A DNA stretch of 41,175 bases from Rhodocyclales bacterium. GTDB lineage: Bacteria > Pseudomonadota > Gammaproteobacteria > Burkholderiales > Rhodocyclaceae. This document shows positions 24,960 to 32,762 of the stretch, piece after piece (the stretch's first letter is position 1; every line of letters starts with the position of its first letter). Under the pieces are notes generated by a model. It was not told the DNA's origin, searched no databases, and was given only the letters and a program-made list of their open reading frames with translations. The stretch is taken from positions 1-41,175 of the forward strand of contig PQAF01000009.1 of assembly GCA_003105015.1 (NCBI GenBank). Reading direction: 5' to 3'. Made by a program: the position numbers and the translations under genes.

Positions 24960-27350
24960 TCAGCGCGCCGGCGCCCCGGCCGCCTCGCCGCGCACGCTGT
25001 TGCGGCCGAGCAGGACGTCGATCTCCGCGAGCAGGCGGGCGCCGGTGACCGGCTTGCGCAGCACCGGAAAGCCGCTCGCCGCCGCCTCCTCCAGCCCGCC
25101 GTGGGTGGATTCGCCGGTGAGCAGCAGGACCGGGATGGCGGCACCGAAGGACTGCTGCAACTTCTGCGCCGCCGCCACGCCGTTCTCGCCGTCGCGCAGG
25201 CGGTAGTCGGCGACGATCAGGTCGGGCGTGCGGGCGATTTCCTGCAGCGCCCGGCTGACCTCGTCGAAGGTGGCGCCGCCGGCCACGGCCAGGCCGCGCT
25301 GGACAAGCAGCCCCACCAGCGCCACGCGCACCAGGGCGTCGTCCTCGAGCAGGACGACGAGCTGCCGCCCGCCCGCCTCATGCGAAGCGGCCGACGACGC
25401 CACCGGCGCGGCGGCGGCCGGCTGCGGCATGGCGCGGCTGCAGCGCAGGGCGAACACCGAGCCGCGGCCGGGCACCGAGCGCAGCGTCAGCTTTTCGCCG
25501 AGCAGGTCGGCCAGGCGCCGCACGATGGCCAGGCCGAGGCCGAGGCCCTTGCTGCGGTCGCGCGCGGCGTTGCCGACCTGGAAGAATTCCTCGAAGATCT
25601 TCTCGCGGTCGGCCTCGCCGATGCCGATGCCGGTGTCCCAGACCTCGATCCACAGCCGCCGGCCGCGCCGGCGGCAGGCCAGCAGCACGCCGCCGCGCTC
25701 GGTGTAGCGGATGGCGTTGGACACCAGGTTGCGCAGGATGCGCTCGAAGACCAGCGGATCGCTCTCCGCCCACTCGCCGGTCGGCCGCACGCGCAGGCGC
25801 AGGCCCCGCTCCTGCGCCTGCGGCAGGAATTCCACGGCGATGCGCGCGAAGACCTCCTGCACGGGAAAGGGGCGCCGCTCGACGGCCTGCACGCCGGCAT
25901 CCAGCCGCGAGACGTCGAGCACGCCGGAGAACAGTTTCTCCAGCGCCTCCACCGACTGGTTGATGCGGCCGACCAGCCGGCGGATGTGCAGCGGATCGGT
26001 CTGGCCGGCCAGCGACGCGGCGAACAGCCCGAGCGCCTGCAGCGGCTGGCGCAAGTCGTGGCTGGCGGCGGCGAGAAAACGCGACTTGGCGGCGTTGGCC
26101 GCCTCCGCCTCGGCCTTGGCCTGGGCGAGCTTTTCCATATGGCGCAGCAGCTCGGCGCTCTTCTGCGCCACCCGCTGGTCGAGTTCCGCGTTGAGCCGCT
26201 CCAGCCCGGCATAGGCCTGCAGGAAGCGGTGCGCCAGCATCCAGCCGACGGCGGTGGTGAAGAACAGCGCGGCGTAGGGCACCAGGCGCACGCTGTCGAA
26301 CATGCCGGGCCGCCCGACGGCGATCCAGTCGTAGGCGCCGAAGCCGAAGGCGACGCCGCCGGCCAGCGCGATGAGGACGGCGCCCAGGCTGCGCTCGCGC
26401 CAGGCCTTGCGCGCCACCACCGCCAGCGGCGGCGCGACGAAGCCGAGCATCGCGAGCAGCACGATCCGCGAGGCGTCCAGCACCGACATCCACGGCAGCG
26501 AAGCGTAGAGCAGCAGCGGCGCGGCGACCATCGCGCCGCGCAGCAGGCGCTCGTAGCGCGGCAGCGAGGCTTCGACGAAGCGCAGGCAGAACAGGCAGAG
26601 CAGGCCGACGAAGGCGAAGTAGAGCGCCGTCATCAGGATTTCCCAGTGCGGCTGCGGCACGGCCAGGTGGAACTGCACGTCGAGGACGTTGCGCAGCGCC
26701 CAGACGATGGAGGCGGCGCCGAACAGGACGTAGGTGGCGTCGTCGCGGCGGCGCCACCACAGGATGAGGAAGAAGATGCCGAGCAGGCCGAGCGCCGCGG
26801 CCAGGCCGACCGGGCCGGCCGTCTGCAGGGCCATGCGCCTCCAGTAGGCCTCGCGCAGCGCCGCCTGCGGCCCGAACACCACCGGCGAGAGCCCGGTGTA
26901 ATGCCCGGCGCGGCCCTCGAGGCGAAGATGGATGCGGTTCTCGCCGGCGACGAGCACGGCGGGCGGCACGGTGAACAACAGGGGCCGCTTCCAGGTGTGC
27001 ATCGCCTGGCCGCCCGGCTCCGCCGTATCGCCGACCAGCCGGCCGTTGACGTACACCGTCAGCCGGTCGTTGCCGCGCGGCACGTAGAGCGCCTGCACGT
27101 CGGCGGGCACGGCGGCCAGCTCGGCGCGGAAGCGGTACCAGGCGGCGCCGCTCGTCTGCGGGCGGGTGTGCTGCCATTCGTCCGGCAAGGTCTGCACGCC
27201 CCAGGCCGCATCGTCGGCGGGCGGCTGCGCCGCATCGGACAACAGGAAGCCCGCCTCGCTCCACGGCGCCGGCAGCGCGGCGGCGGCCAGGCAGGGCCAC
27301 AGCAGGACGGCGGCGAGCATCAGCCGCCGGATGCCGATTCTTGTGAGCAA
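24960..27350 (-). CDS. Hybrid histidine kinase with 7TMR-DISM sensor
   Basis: A 796-residue membrane sensor. A signal peptide (about 1-24) precedes a periplasmic beta-sandwich domain (about 45-165, including AAWYRFRAELAAVPADVQALYVPR) of the 7TMR-DISMED2 type. About seven membrane helices (175-385) follow, then a coiled coil and the kinase core: H box AASHDLRQPLQAL, N box NLVSNAIRYTERG, G boxes DTGIGIG and GLGLGLAIV. A receiver domain (about 670-785) has LLEDD and the acceptor Asp in DLIVADYRL. The TTG at 27350 is taken as the start because GGGGAGGAA lies four bases before it. The ligand is unknown; the position before nasT suggests but does not prove a nitrogen role. Confidence 0.88.
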   Translation of the reverse strand: MLTRIGIRRLMLAAVLLWPCLAAAALPAPWSEAGFLLSDAAQPPADDAAWGVQTLPDEWQHTRPQTSGAAWYRFRAELAAVPADVQALYVPRGNDRLTVYVNGRLVGDTAEPGGQAMHTWKRPLLFTVPPAVLVAGENRIHLRLEGRAGHYTGLSPVVFGPQAALREAYWRRMALQTAGPVGLAAALGLLGIFFLILWWRRRDDATYVLFGAASIVWALRNVLDVQFHLAVPQPHWEILMTALYFAFVGLLCLFCLRFVEASLPRYERLLRGAMVAAPLLLYASLPWMSVLDASRIVLLAMLGFVAPPLAVVARKAWRERSLGAVLIALAGGVAFGFGAYDWIAVGRPGMFDSVRLVPYAALFFTTAVGWMLAHRFLQAYAGLERLNAELDQRVAQKSAELLRHMEKLAQAKAEAEAANAAKSRFLAAASHDLRQPLQALGLFAASLAGQTDPLHIRRLVGRINQSVEALEKLFSGVLDVSRLDAGVQAVERRPFPVQEVFARIAVEFLPQAQERGLRLRVRPTGEWAESDPLVFERILRNLVSNAIRYTERGGVLLACRRRGRRLWIEVWDTGIGIGEADREKIFEEFFQVGNAARDRSKGLGLGLAIVRRLADLLGEKLTLRSVPGRGSVFALRCSRAMPQPAAAAPVASSAASHEAGGRQLVVLLEDDALVRVALVGLLVQRGLAVAGGATFDEVSRALQEIARTPDLIVADYRLRDGENGVAAAQKLQQSFGAAIPVLLLTGESTHGGLEEAAASGFPVLRKPVTGARLLAEIDVLLGRNSVRGEAAGAPAR

Positions 27351-27383
27351 GGTTCCTCCCCCCTTTTCTACTGGGAGGTTACC
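27351..27383 (-). promoter_or_regulatory. Hairpin covering the kinase ribosome binding site
   Basis: On the minus strand GGTAACCTCCC (27383-27373) can pair with GGGAGGAACC (27360-27351), nine pairs with a small interruption and a 12-base loop. The second arm contains the Shine-Dalgarno sequence of the hybrid kinase. Confidence 0.5.
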
Positions 27384-27426
27384 CCATCCCGCCGCGAAAT
27401 CAACCTTCGCGGCAGGGCGAGGCAGG

Positions 27427-27876
27427 TCAGCGCAGGAACAAGGCCGCGGCGAGGGTGGCGAGCGCCAGCACGAGGTTGGTCGTCACCAGGCGGCGGATGC
27501 CGTTGAGCGCGGCGCCGGCCTCAGGCCAGGCGCCGGCTTCGGCGTACCGCCGCAGGCGCGGATAGAGCACGCCGTACACCCAGGCGAAGATGCCGGCCAT
27601 GACGAGGCCGAGCGTCATCATGACGTGCCAGCCGATGGGCGCCTGCCTGAAGCCCGCCTCAAAGAACAGCGCGAAGCCGCTCAGCAGGATCAGCGCGACG
27701 GCGACGGCCGTGTAGCGCAGGAAGGCGCCGAGCGTGGCCGCCCACAGCGGCAGGCGCTGCGGCGGCTCGAGCAGCTTGAGCGCGGCCGGCCGCAGGCAGA
27801 AGTGCGCGAAGAACATGCCGCCGACCCAGACGACGACGCCGGCGAGGTGCAGGAAGATCAGGAGTTCGCGGGACAT
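27427..27876 (-). CDS. CopD-like integral membrane protein
   Basis: A 149-residue membrane protein with four hydrophobic helices. It begins MSRELLIFLHLAGVVVWVGGMFFAHF, which matches the CopD-type HLxGxxxWVGGMxF pattern, and has a second conserved histidine in IGWHVMMTLGLVMAG. Related proteins are annotated as copper resistance D or as haem/membrane redox proteins; a metal or haem role is possible but not shown. The ATG at 27876 lies 11 bases after the ABC ATPase gene, so it probably belongs to the exporter operon. Confidence 0.7.
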   Translation of the reverse strand: MSRELLIFLHLAGVVVWVGGMFFAHFCLRPAALKLLEPPQRLPLWAATLGAFLRYTAVAVALILLSGFALFFEAGFRQAPIGWHVMMTLGLVMAGIFAWVYGVLYPRLRRYAEAGAWPEAGAALNGIRRLVTTNLVLALATLAAALFLR

Positions 27877-27887
27877 GGCGGCGATTA

Positions 27888-28595
27888 TCACACTTCCCGC
27901 CCCTCGCCGGCCTCTTCGTGAGTGGTGCCGTCGCGGATGTGGTAGATGCGCTTGAAGGTGGGGATGATCTTCTCGTCGTGGGTGACGACGATGACGGCGG
28001 TGTCGTACTGGCGCGCCATGCGGTTGAGGATGCGGATGACGGCGAGCGCGCGCTCGGAATCGAGCGGCGCGGTCGGCTCGTCGGCGAGGATCACCGGCGG
28101 CTGGTTGGCGAGCGCGCGGGCAATGGCGACGCGCTGCTGCTCGCCGCCGGAGAGCTGCGAGGGCTCGGCGCGGGCGCGGTGGCCGACGTCGAGGGCTTCG
28201 AGCAGCTCCTGCGCGCGCGCACGCGCGGCGCCGTTGGGCCGGCCCGCCAGCATCGGCAGCAGCGCGATGTTGTCGGTGACGTCGAGGAAGGGAATCAGGT
28301 AGGGCGCCTGGAAGACGAAGCCGATGCGGTCGCGCCGCAGCGCCTTCAGGTCGGAAATCTTCCAGCCGCCGTCGTAGATCACCTCGTCGCCGAGCGTCAT
28401 GCGGCCGGCGGTCGGCTCGATCACCGCGCCGAGGCACTTCAGCAGCGTCGTCTTGCCCGAACCCGACGGGCCGATCAGGCCGACGACCTCGCCGGGGGCG
28501 ACGGTCATGTTGACCTCCTTCAGCGCATCGACGGCGGTGTCGCCCTCGCCGTAGCGCTTGCGCAGGCCCTCGATGCGGATGCCGAAGCCGTCCAC
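27888..28595 (-). CDS. ABC exporter ATPase, LolD/MacB/DevA type
   Basis: The 235-residue ATPase has Walker A GPSGSGKTT, the Q loop in FVFQAPYLIPFLDVTDNI, signature LSGGEQQR, Walker B VILADEP and VTHD. The ADEPTAPLDS segment is typical of the LolD/MacB/DevA group that drives FtsX-type permeases. It begins at a GTG (28595) with AGGAGG six bases upstream, one base past the permease stop. It should power the neighbouring FtsX-type permease, which works with the HlyD-type adaptor; the cargo is unknown. Confidence 0.92.
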   Translation of the reverse strand: MDGFGIRIEGLRKRYGEGDTAVDALKEVNMTVAPGEVVGLIGPSGSGKTTLLKCLGAVIEPTAGRMTLGDEVIYDGGWKISDLKALRRDRIGFVFQAPYLIPFLDVTDNIALLPMLAGRPNGAARARAQELLEALDVGHRARAEPSQLSGGEQQRVAIARALANQPPVILADEPTAPLDSERALAVIRILNRMARQYDTAVIVVTHDEKIIPTFKRIYHIRDGTTHEEAGEGREV

Positions 28596-28596
28596 C

Positions 28597-29799
28597 TCAG
28601 CCTCCTATCGCGGTCGCCGGATCGACGCGCAGTGCGGCGCGGATGGCCAGCGTGCTGGCGATGGCGCAGATGATCATCACGGCGACGAAGCTGCGCAGCG
28701 CGTCGCCCGGCTCGAGCAGGACGTACTTCGGAAAGAACGGCGCCCACAGCGCGGAGGAGATCTTGCCGACGACGAAGCCGATGGCTCCCAGCCCCAGCGC
28801 CTGCTGCAGGATCATGCCGGCGATGGTGCGGCTGCGCGTGCCGATCAGCTTCAGCACGGCGATCTCGCGGATCTTGCCGAGCGTCATGGTGTAGATGATG
28901 AAGGCGACGATCGCCGCGCTGACCACCGCGAGGATGACGAGGAACATGCTGATCTGCTTCGCCGAGGTGGCGATCAGCTTCGCCACCAGGATCTCCTCCA
29001 TCTGCGCGCGGGTGTACGCCTGCAGGTGCTTCCAGCGGCGGATCGGCTCGGCCACGGCCTCGGCATCCTGGCCCTGCCGCACCTGCACCAGCACGGCATT
29101 CACGCTGCGGCTGATGGTCTGCGAGGCCTGGATGGCTTCGAGCAGGCCCGGCACGCCGGGGCGGTTGAGGGCCGGATTGGCGGCGGTGCGCGCGCGCTCG
29201 TTGACGATGGCGTCGTTGTCCTTGAGGAACTGCGCCTCCTGGGCATCCTTGAGCGGGATGAAGACCATCGGGTCGCCGCCCGATGAGACCATGCGCCGCG
29301 TCAGGCCGACCACCGTGTAGTCGTGGCGGCGGATGCGGATGCGCTCGCCCAGCGCGAAGCCGGTGCGCACGTCGGCCACCGCCTCGTAGTGGCTGCGCGT
29401 GATCTGCCGTCCCGCCACCAGGTAGGGCGGCTCGCCCGGCTCGCCGGGCTCGAAGCCGACGACCATGACGCGCACGTCGCCTCCGTTCCCGCCGCCCCGC
29501 TGCACCTGCATGTTGAGGTAGGTGACGTTCGCCGCGCGCGCCACGCCCGGCATGCCGAGGAGGGCGCGGTAGGCGTCGTCGCGCAGGCTGGAGGGCTCGG
29601 CATACGGGCCGAGGGTGTCCTTCTGCACGACCCAGATGTCGGCGCCGCTGTTGTCGAGCAGCACGCGGGCGTCGTCGACCATGCCGCGGTACACGCCGGC
29701 CATGGTCAGCGTGGCGCCGATCAGCAGCCCGAGGCCGACGCCGGTGAAGACGAACTTGCCCCAGGAATGCAGGATGTCGCGGCCGGCGAGGCTGATCAC
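28597..29799 (-). CDS. FtsX/DevC-type ABC exporter permease
   Basis: A 400-residue permease beginning at GTG 29799, which overlaps the adaptor stop as GTGA. Topology is that of the FtsX/MacB family: one helix near residues 15-40, a large periplasmic domain (about 40-260), then three helices (ISMFLVILAVVSAAIVAFIIY, TIAGMILQQALGLGAIGFVVG and SFVAVMIICAIASTLAIRAAL). The segment IREIAVLKLIGTRSRTI is the loop that contacts the ATPase. The gene order adaptor-permease-ATPase matches DevBCA-like and other tripartite exporters. There is no outer-membrane protein gene nearby. Confidence 0.88.
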   Translation of the reverse strand: MISLAGRDILHSWGKFVFTGVGLGLLIGATLTMAGVYRGMVDDARVLLDNSGADIWVVQKDTLGPYAEPSSLRDDAYRALLGMPGVARAANVTYLNMQVQRGGGNGGDVRVMVVGFEPGEPGEPPYLVAGRQITRSHYEAVADVRTGFALGERIRIRRHDYTVVGLTRRMVSSGGDPMVFIPLKDAQEAQFLKDNDAIVNERARTAANPALNRPGVPGLLEAIQASQTISRSVNAVLVQVRQGQDAEAVAEPIRRWKHLQAYTRAQMEEILVAKLIATSAKQISMFLVILAVVSAAIVAFIIYTMTLGKIREIAVLKLIGTRSRTIAGMILQQALGLGAIGFVVGKISSALWAPFFPKYVLLEPGDALRSFVAVMIICAIASTLAIRAALRVDPATAIGG

Positions 29800-30986
29800 T
29801 TGCCCTGCCCCACGATGGCGTCGACGACGCGGATGCGGCTGCCGGGGGCGAGCTCGCCCTCGCTGTGCACGATGACGCGGTCGCCGGCCTGCAGGCCCTC
29901 GCGCACCTGCACGCGGCCGTCGAGGTCGGCGGCGCCCGTGCGCACCGGCACGAACTGCAGCGCGCCCTCGCGCAGCAGCCAGACGCCGGACTGCCCGCCC
30001 TGCTGGCGGAGGCTGGCGTTGGGCAGCACCGGGCCGGACTGCGCCGCCGGCAGCTTCAGCGTGACCTCGGCCAGCTCGCCGAGCGAGACGCCCTCGGGCA
30101 GCGCGTCGAAGGCCACCTGCGCGATGCGCTCTTCCGTCACGCTGTCGCCGAGCAGTTCCAGGCGCTGCACCTTGCCGGCGAGCGGCTGGCCGGGGCGCGA
30201 GCGCAGCACGATCCCGGCGGGCAGGCCGACGGCGAGGCCGGCCGAGCGGCCCTGGTCGAAGCGCACCCGCAGCCACAGGCTGGCCGGGTCGACGACGCGC
30301 ACGACGGCCTGGCCGGCGACGACGGTCGAGCCGGGCTCGGCGTCGCGCGCCGTCACCACGCCGTCGGCGGGCGCGACGAGGCGGATGTTCTGCCGCTGCT
30401 GGCGCACGCCGTCGCGCTCGGCGCGCAGGCGCGCGCCGTCCTGCCGCGCCGCGGCGAGGTTGGCGTCGGCGGCGGCCAGCGCCGCCTCGGCGGACGTCCG
30501 CTCCTGCAGCTTCGACTCGACGACGCTGGGGCTGACGAACTTCTGCTCGCCGAGCTCGGCATAGCGGCGGGCGTTGATGGCGGCCACTTCGCGGCGCGCC
30601 AGCGCATCGCGCCGCTGCGCCTCGGCGGCGGCGGCCGTGCTGGCGGCGCGGGCGATCGAGGCCTCGAGGGAAGCCACCCGCTGGTCGAGGTCCACCGGGT
30701 CCATCTCGGCGAGCAGCTGGCCGGCCTTCACCGCCTCGCCGACATCGACCGCCACGCGCAGCACGCGGCCGGCGGCGGTCGGGCCGATCAGGTAGGAACG
30801 CCGCGCCTCCACCGTGCCGATGCCGAACAGCGCCGGCGCGACGCTGTCCTCCGTCACCTCCGCCACGGTGACGCGCACCGGCGCGAAGGGCCCGGTGCGC
30901 ACGACGACGAAGACGAACGCGGCGAGCAGGACGAGGCCGAGCAGGACCAGGCCGGCGCGGCGGAACGACAGGGCATTCGGTTTCAT
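29796..30986 (-). CDS. HlyD-family periplasmic adaptor of the ABC exporter
   Basis: The 396-residue membrane-fusion protein has an N-terminal anchor helix (GLVLLGLVLLAAFVFVVV, 12-29). Lipoyl-like halves flank an alanine-rich coiled-coil hairpin (about 100-195), with the second half at RLVAPADGVVTARDAEPGSTV. A beta-barrel and a membrane-proximal domain follow. It links an inner-membrane transporter to an outer-membrane channel. Its ATG overlaps the stop of the tetR-family gene (ATGA), and its own TGA overlaps the permease start, so the genes are translationally coupled. Confidence 0.9.
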   Translation of the reverse strand: MKPNALSFRRAGLVLLGLVLLAAFVFVVVRTGPFAPVRVTVAEVTEDSVAPALFGIGTVEARRSYLIGPTAAGRVLRVAVDVGEAVKAGQLLAEMDPVDLDQRVASLEASIARAASTAAAAEAQRRDALARREVAAINARRYAELGEQKFVSPSVVESKLQERTSAEAALAAADANLAAARQDGARLRAERDGVRQQRQNIRLVAPADGVVTARDAEPGSTVVAGQAVVRVVDPASLWLRVRFDQGRSAGLAVGLPAGIVLRSRPGQPLAGKVQRLELLGDSVTEERIAQVAFDALPEGVSLGELAEVTLKLPAAQSGPVLPNASLRQQGGQSGVWLLREGALQFVPVRTGAADLDGRVQVREGLQAGDRVIVHSEGELAPGSRIRVVDAIVGQGK

Positions 30987-31591
30987 GACGGCTCCCGCAC
31001 GGCGTTGAGGTAGAGGGCGAACACGCGCCGCGCCTCGGCTTCCAGCTTCGAGGTGCTGCCGGCGAGCATGGCCTGCAGCATCAGCCCCTGCACGGCGCCG
31101 ATGAACAGCGTGGCGGCGCCCTCCTTGTCGAGGCCGGCGGCGACCTCGCCGCGCCTTTGCGCCTCCGTCAGCAGGCGCACGACCAGCTTGCGGTAGCTCT
31201 CCTGCATGCTGCGGGCGCGGCGCTTGACCGGCGTGTCGCGCGGCTTCTGCAGCTCGTTGAGGATCAGGCGCGGCACGCCGGGATGCTTCGCGACGAAGCG
31301 CGCATGCTTCATGAAGACCGCCCGCAAGCCGTCGAGCGGCGTCGGCGCCGCCGTCGCCGCGGCATCGAGCGCCGACAGCAGGTGCGATTCCACCCAGCCC
31401 ATCACCGCCAGCCAGATGGCGTCCTTGGTCGGAAAGTGCTTGAAAAGCGCGCCCTGGGTCAGCCCCAGCGAACGGGCGATGTCGACCGTCGTGATGTCGC
31501 CGGGACAGACGCTGGCGGAAAGGTCGAGCACCGTGTCGACGATCTCGGCTTGGCGGGCTTCGGTGGAAAGGCGGGCGCGGGCGGGCTGCAT
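30983..31591 (-). CDS. TetR-family repressor of the exporter operon
   Basis: A 202-residue regulator with an N-terminal helix-turn-helix, ITTVDIARSLGLTQGALFKHFPTKDAIWLAVM (about 33-64), and a helical ligand-binding C-terminal domain. It is the first gene of the TetR-HlyD-FtsX-ABC operon and overlaps the adaptor gene by four bases. A sigma-70 promoter and a 20-bp inverted repeat lie 27 bp upstream, so it very likely represses its own operon until an inducing compound binds. Confidence 0.92.
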   Translation of the reverse strand: MQPARARLSTEARQAEIVDTVLDLSASVCPGDITTVDIARSLGLTQGALFKHFPTKDAIWLAVMGWVESHLLSALDAAATAAPTPLDGLRAVFMKHARFVAKHPGVPRLILNELQKPRDTPVKRRARSMQESYRKLVVRLLTEAQRRGEVAAGLDKEGAATLFIGAVQGLMLQAMLAGSTSKLEAEARRVFALYLNAVREPS

Positions 31592-31617
31592 GGCGGCGGG
31601 AGGAAGATAGCGATTAA

Positions 31618-31667
31618 GTTAGTAATAGATTACTTACCACTATAGCCCAGTCCGCGCATCCCGGCAA
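31618..31667 (-). promoter_or_regulatory. Promoter and TetR-type operator
   Basis: On the minus strand a -35 TTGCCG (31667-31662) and a -10 TATAGT (31644-31639) are 17 bases apart. Immediately downstream is the inverted repeat GTTAGTAAT-AG-ATTACTTAC (plus-strand reading, 31618-31637), matching in eight of nine positions. A repressor bound there would cover the transcription start. Confidence 0.75.
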
Positions 31668-31767
31668 GCCGGGCGGGCACTGCCTCGGAGCCTGGTCGCA
31701 GGCTCACCTCCTGACCCAGTCCCCGCCTTAGCATCGACTGTCTATCCATTACCCCGCATCGCCGGCT

Positions 31768-31801
31768 ATTGCGCAAACGCAATATATTGCTAGAATGCAA
31801 T
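31768..31801 (+). promoter_or_regulatory. Promoter embedded in nested ATTGC/GCAAT repeats
   Basis: ATTGCG-CAAA-CGCAAT (31768-31783) is followed by ATTGC-TAGAAT-GCAAT (31786-31801), and GCAATATATTGC at the junction is itself a perfect palindrome. A -35 TTGCGC (31769-31774) and a -10 TAGAAT (31791-31796), 16 bases apart, use the same bases. This looks like an autoregulated promoter of the following gene. Confidence 0.65.
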
Positions 31802-31808
31802 ACATGAC

Positions 31809-31868
31809 ATGACCGCTGCGCTGCTGGCCGATTTCGAGCGGGACGTAACGGACTGGAGGATGCCATGA
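31809..31868 (+). CDS. 19-codon leading ORF coupled to the HTH gene
   Basis: A tiny frame, MTAALLADFERDVTDWRMP, begins eight bases after the repeats and ends in a TGA that overlaps the next ATG (ATGA, 31865-31868). It may be a leader peptide for translational coupling or what is left of a deleted first gene. HVO_A0114-type proteins often follow a toxin-like DUF6516 gene, and the start is loosely similar to such proteins. I cannot show that it is translated. Confidence 0.35.
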   Translation: MTAALLADFERDVTDWRMP

Positions 31869-32218
31869 AGGCCATCATCGAAGTGAAACGCCGGGGTTCG
31901 GTGTTCAACACCGCGCGCAGGCAGATCGCCGAGGCGGGGCGCGGACGCACGCCCGACTACCGCCTGTCGTTCGAGTCGGCGCGCATGCTGTTCGCCGAAC
32001 TCACGCCCGCGCGCCTGGACCTGCTCAACACCCTGCGCGGCCTCGGCCCTTCCAGCGTCTATGCCCTGGCGAAGGCGGCCGGGCGCAACTACTCCAACGT
32101 CCACGCCGACATCGCCCGCCTTAACGAACTGGGCCTGGTCGATCGCAACGAGGACGACACGGTCGAAGTGAAATTCAACGCCGTCGAGATCCGCATGGCG
32201 CTGGAGCAGGCCGCGTAA
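31865..32218 (+). CDS. HVO_A0114-type winged-helix DNA-binding protein
   Basis: The 117-residue protein has a winged helix-turn-helix: LLNTLRGLGPSSVYALAKAAGRNYSNVHADIARLNELGLVDR (about 53-95), preceded by a helical segment containing LSFESARMLFAELTPARL. This layout is that of the HVO_A0114 group, MarR/ArsR-like proteins often found as the antitoxin or regulator partner of a small toxin gene. No intact toxin gene accompanies it here. It probably binds the nested repeats upstream and controls itself. A GGAGG (31855-31859) stands before the ATG. Confidence 0.75.
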   Translation: MKAIIEVKRRGSVFNTARRQIAEAGRGRTPDYRLSFESARMLFAELTPARLDLLNTLRGLGPSSVYALAKAAGRNYSNVHADIARLNELGLVDRNEDDTVEVKFNAVEIRMALEQAA

Positions 32219-32223
32219 AAATA

Positions 32224-32272
32224 CTCCTCCCCTCTCCCGCGAGCGGGAGAGGTGCCGGGGGAGAGGGCAGGC
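32224..32272. repeat. Palindromic CCTCTCCC repeat
   Basis: CCTCTCCCGC-GA-GCGGGAGAGG (32231-32252) followed by a G-rich tail. It stands exactly between the HTH gene and the truncated SRAP gene, at the point where the SRAP homology begins. Confidence 0.75.
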
Positions 32273-32280
32273 ATACCCAC

Positions 32281-32535
32281 CAGCCACCCGAGACCGCCAC
32301 CCTCATCGCCACCGGCGCCAACGCGCTGGTGCGCCCGGTGCACGATCGCATGCCGGTGATCCTGCAGCCGGCCGACCACGCCGCCTGGCTCGGCGCGCAG
32401 ACGAAAGCCGAAGACCTCAAGGCCCTGCTGAAGCCCCTGCCGGAAGACCTGATGGAGCGCTACCGCGTGAGCAGGAGCATGAGCAATACGCGGAACGAGG
32501 GGGAGGAGTGCATGGCGCCGTGTTGCGAAGACTGA
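32281..32535 (+). pseudogene. 3' fragment of a SRAP (YedK/HMCES) gene
   Basis: Read in frame from 32281, the sequence gives ETATLIATGANALVRPVHDRMPVIL, then a WLGAQTKAEDLKALLKPLPEDLMERYRVS-type tail and a stop at 32535. This is the C-terminal third of SOS-response-associated peptidases, including the conserved His of the HDRMPVIL motif. The N-terminal two thirds, with the catalytic Cys2 that crosslinks to abasic sites, are missing; a palindromic repeat and an unrelated gene stand there instead. It cannot make a working protein. A GTG at 32329 could start a 68-residue peptide but has no clear ribosome site. Confidence 0.8.
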
Positions 32536-32561
32536 CTTTTCAGGCAGTATGAAAGTCAGTC
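32530..32561. repeat. REP-like hairpin GACTGACTTT/AAAGTCAGTC
   Basis: Perfect 10-base arms (32530-32539 and 32552-32561) around a 12-base loop, starting at the SRAP fragment stop codon. Single arms occur at 33567-33576 and 34084-34093. Confidence 0.7.
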
Positions 32562-32593
32562 CCCGCGATACGGCGAGAACGAAATTCCGAATC

Positions 32594-32625
32594 TCGGCCT
32601 TATGTGGAGCTCCACATAAGGCCGA
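32594..32625. repeat. Perfect 32-bp palindrome with no loop
   Basis: Arms of 16 bases, centred on GAGCTC, with the inner part TTATGTGGAG/CTCCACATAA. The region 32536-32762 has no gene; besides this palindrome I see only A/T-richer sequence with repeated ATTCGGCCGA-like pieces. The palindrome could be a recombination site, a protein-binding site or a mobile-element end. Confidence 0.75.
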
Positions 32626-32762
32626 TTTTGAGACGATGGTAAAAGCTAGGAATTCGGCCGAAGGGAAATTCAATCGGCCGGGTGATAGCTGACGCATTCT
32701 TTCCAGGCTCGAGCCAAGCGCCACACAAGCTTCCTGTAAGGCAATAGATGACCCGGGCTGCG

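Noticed and set aside
28597..30276. An N-terminal extension of the FtsX-type permease back to 30276
   Set aside because: The extra part is arginine/alanine-rich shadow of the adaptor gene; the GTG at 29799 overlapping the adaptor stop fits the topology.
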